DNA of 64,000 nucleotides, from positions 124,001 through 188,000 of the forward strand of contig CALHVX010000020.1 of NCBI GenBank assembly GCA_938036875.1, in the 5' to 3' direction. Position numbers and translations under genes: made by a program. This document shows, piece after piece, positions 63,998-64,000 of this stretch (the first letter of the stretch is position 1; each line of letters opens with the position of its first letter). The notes below the pieces were generated by a model. That model searched no databases and was not told the origin of the DNA. It was given only the letters and a program-made list of their open reading frames with translations. Source of the DNA: an uncultured Pseudomonadales bacterium (GTDB lineage: Bacteria; Pseudomonadota; Gammaproteobacteria; Pseudomonadales; Azotimanducaceae).

Positions 63998-64000
63998 ATT

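Overview
The window is a gene-dense chromosomal segment of about 52% GC from a Gram-negative bacterium. The mix of genes suggests a heterotrophic, probably aquatic gammaproteobacterium: an LdtD/MepK-type peptidoglycan pair, TesB, TrxB, CysE, a CYP153 P450, many acyl-CoA enzymes and frequent TTG/GTG starts. The genus cannot be fixed from the sequence. I see no rRNA, tRNA, CRISPR array, insertion sequence or prophage gene. Intergenic gaps are short, and five of fourteen tail-to-tail gene pairs share an interlocked 4-bp stop.

Layout. 1-7.1 kb holds envelope functions: the N-terminal part of a GH3 glycosidase, an EF-hand protein, a membrane-tethered thioredoxin with a very long low-complexity stalk, a MATE exporter, and an overlapping L,D-transpeptidase / M15-type endopeptidase pair. 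8.6-31.9 kb is a broad catabolic region: ferredoxin + CYP153 alkane hydroxylase, aldehyde dehydrogenase, a divergent crotonase with an acyl-CoA dehydrogenase-like partner, TesB, several SDRs, a 2OG-Fe(II) oxygenase, a luciferase-like oxidoreductase, a second P450 followed by a progesterone-5beta-reductase/iridoid-synthase-like (PRISE) reductase, a 2-hydroxyacid dehydrogenase and S-formylglutathione hydrolase, then CaiB-type CoA transferase, an isobutyryl-CoA-dehydrogenase-like enzyme, a double-hotdog thioesterase and TrxB. 31.9-35.4 kb is a single 1141-residue sensor diguanylate cyclase with 14 propeller repeats.

36.2-40.4 kb is the most interesting operon. It encodes an acyl-CoA dehydrogenase, an APH-fold kinase with a C-terminal extension resembling LvaB/DUF6285, and an acyl-CoA ligase. 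This matches the logic of levulinate/4-hydroxyacid catabolism (Lva in Pseudomonas, ACAD10/11 in animals): activation to CoA, phosphorylation of the 4-hydroxyl, then elimination. 40.4-50.4 kb carries small zinc-ribbon proteins, lipoproteins, an EEP-family hydrolase with a HIT protein, a GPH-type sugar symporter, a HAD hydrolase, a malonyl-CoA-synthetase-like ligase, a HupE/UreJ-like protein and a VOC protein.

50.5-57.3 kb has a translationally coupled trio (Cys-nucleophile alpha/beta hydrolase, PaaE-type ferredoxin, PaaI thioesterase), a stand-alone molybdopterin oxidoreductase with a divergent MarR regulator, an amidohydrolase-fold protein that has lost its metal ligands, and a DJ-1/PfpI protein. 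57.3-64 kb has a PLP-dependent ACC-deaminase/D-cysteine-desulfhydrase-like gene with an unusual structured leader, small membrane proteins, a zinc alcohol dehydrogenase, a DsbA-family protein, and CysE with a small zinc-ribbon partner.

Taken together, the region converts hydrophobic or branched carbon sources (alkanes, terpenoid or steroid-like ketones, hydroxy acids) into acyl-CoAs using P450/ferredoxin, SDR, CoA-ligase, acyl-CoA dehydrogenase and thioesterase steps. Substrates are inferred from family membership only.
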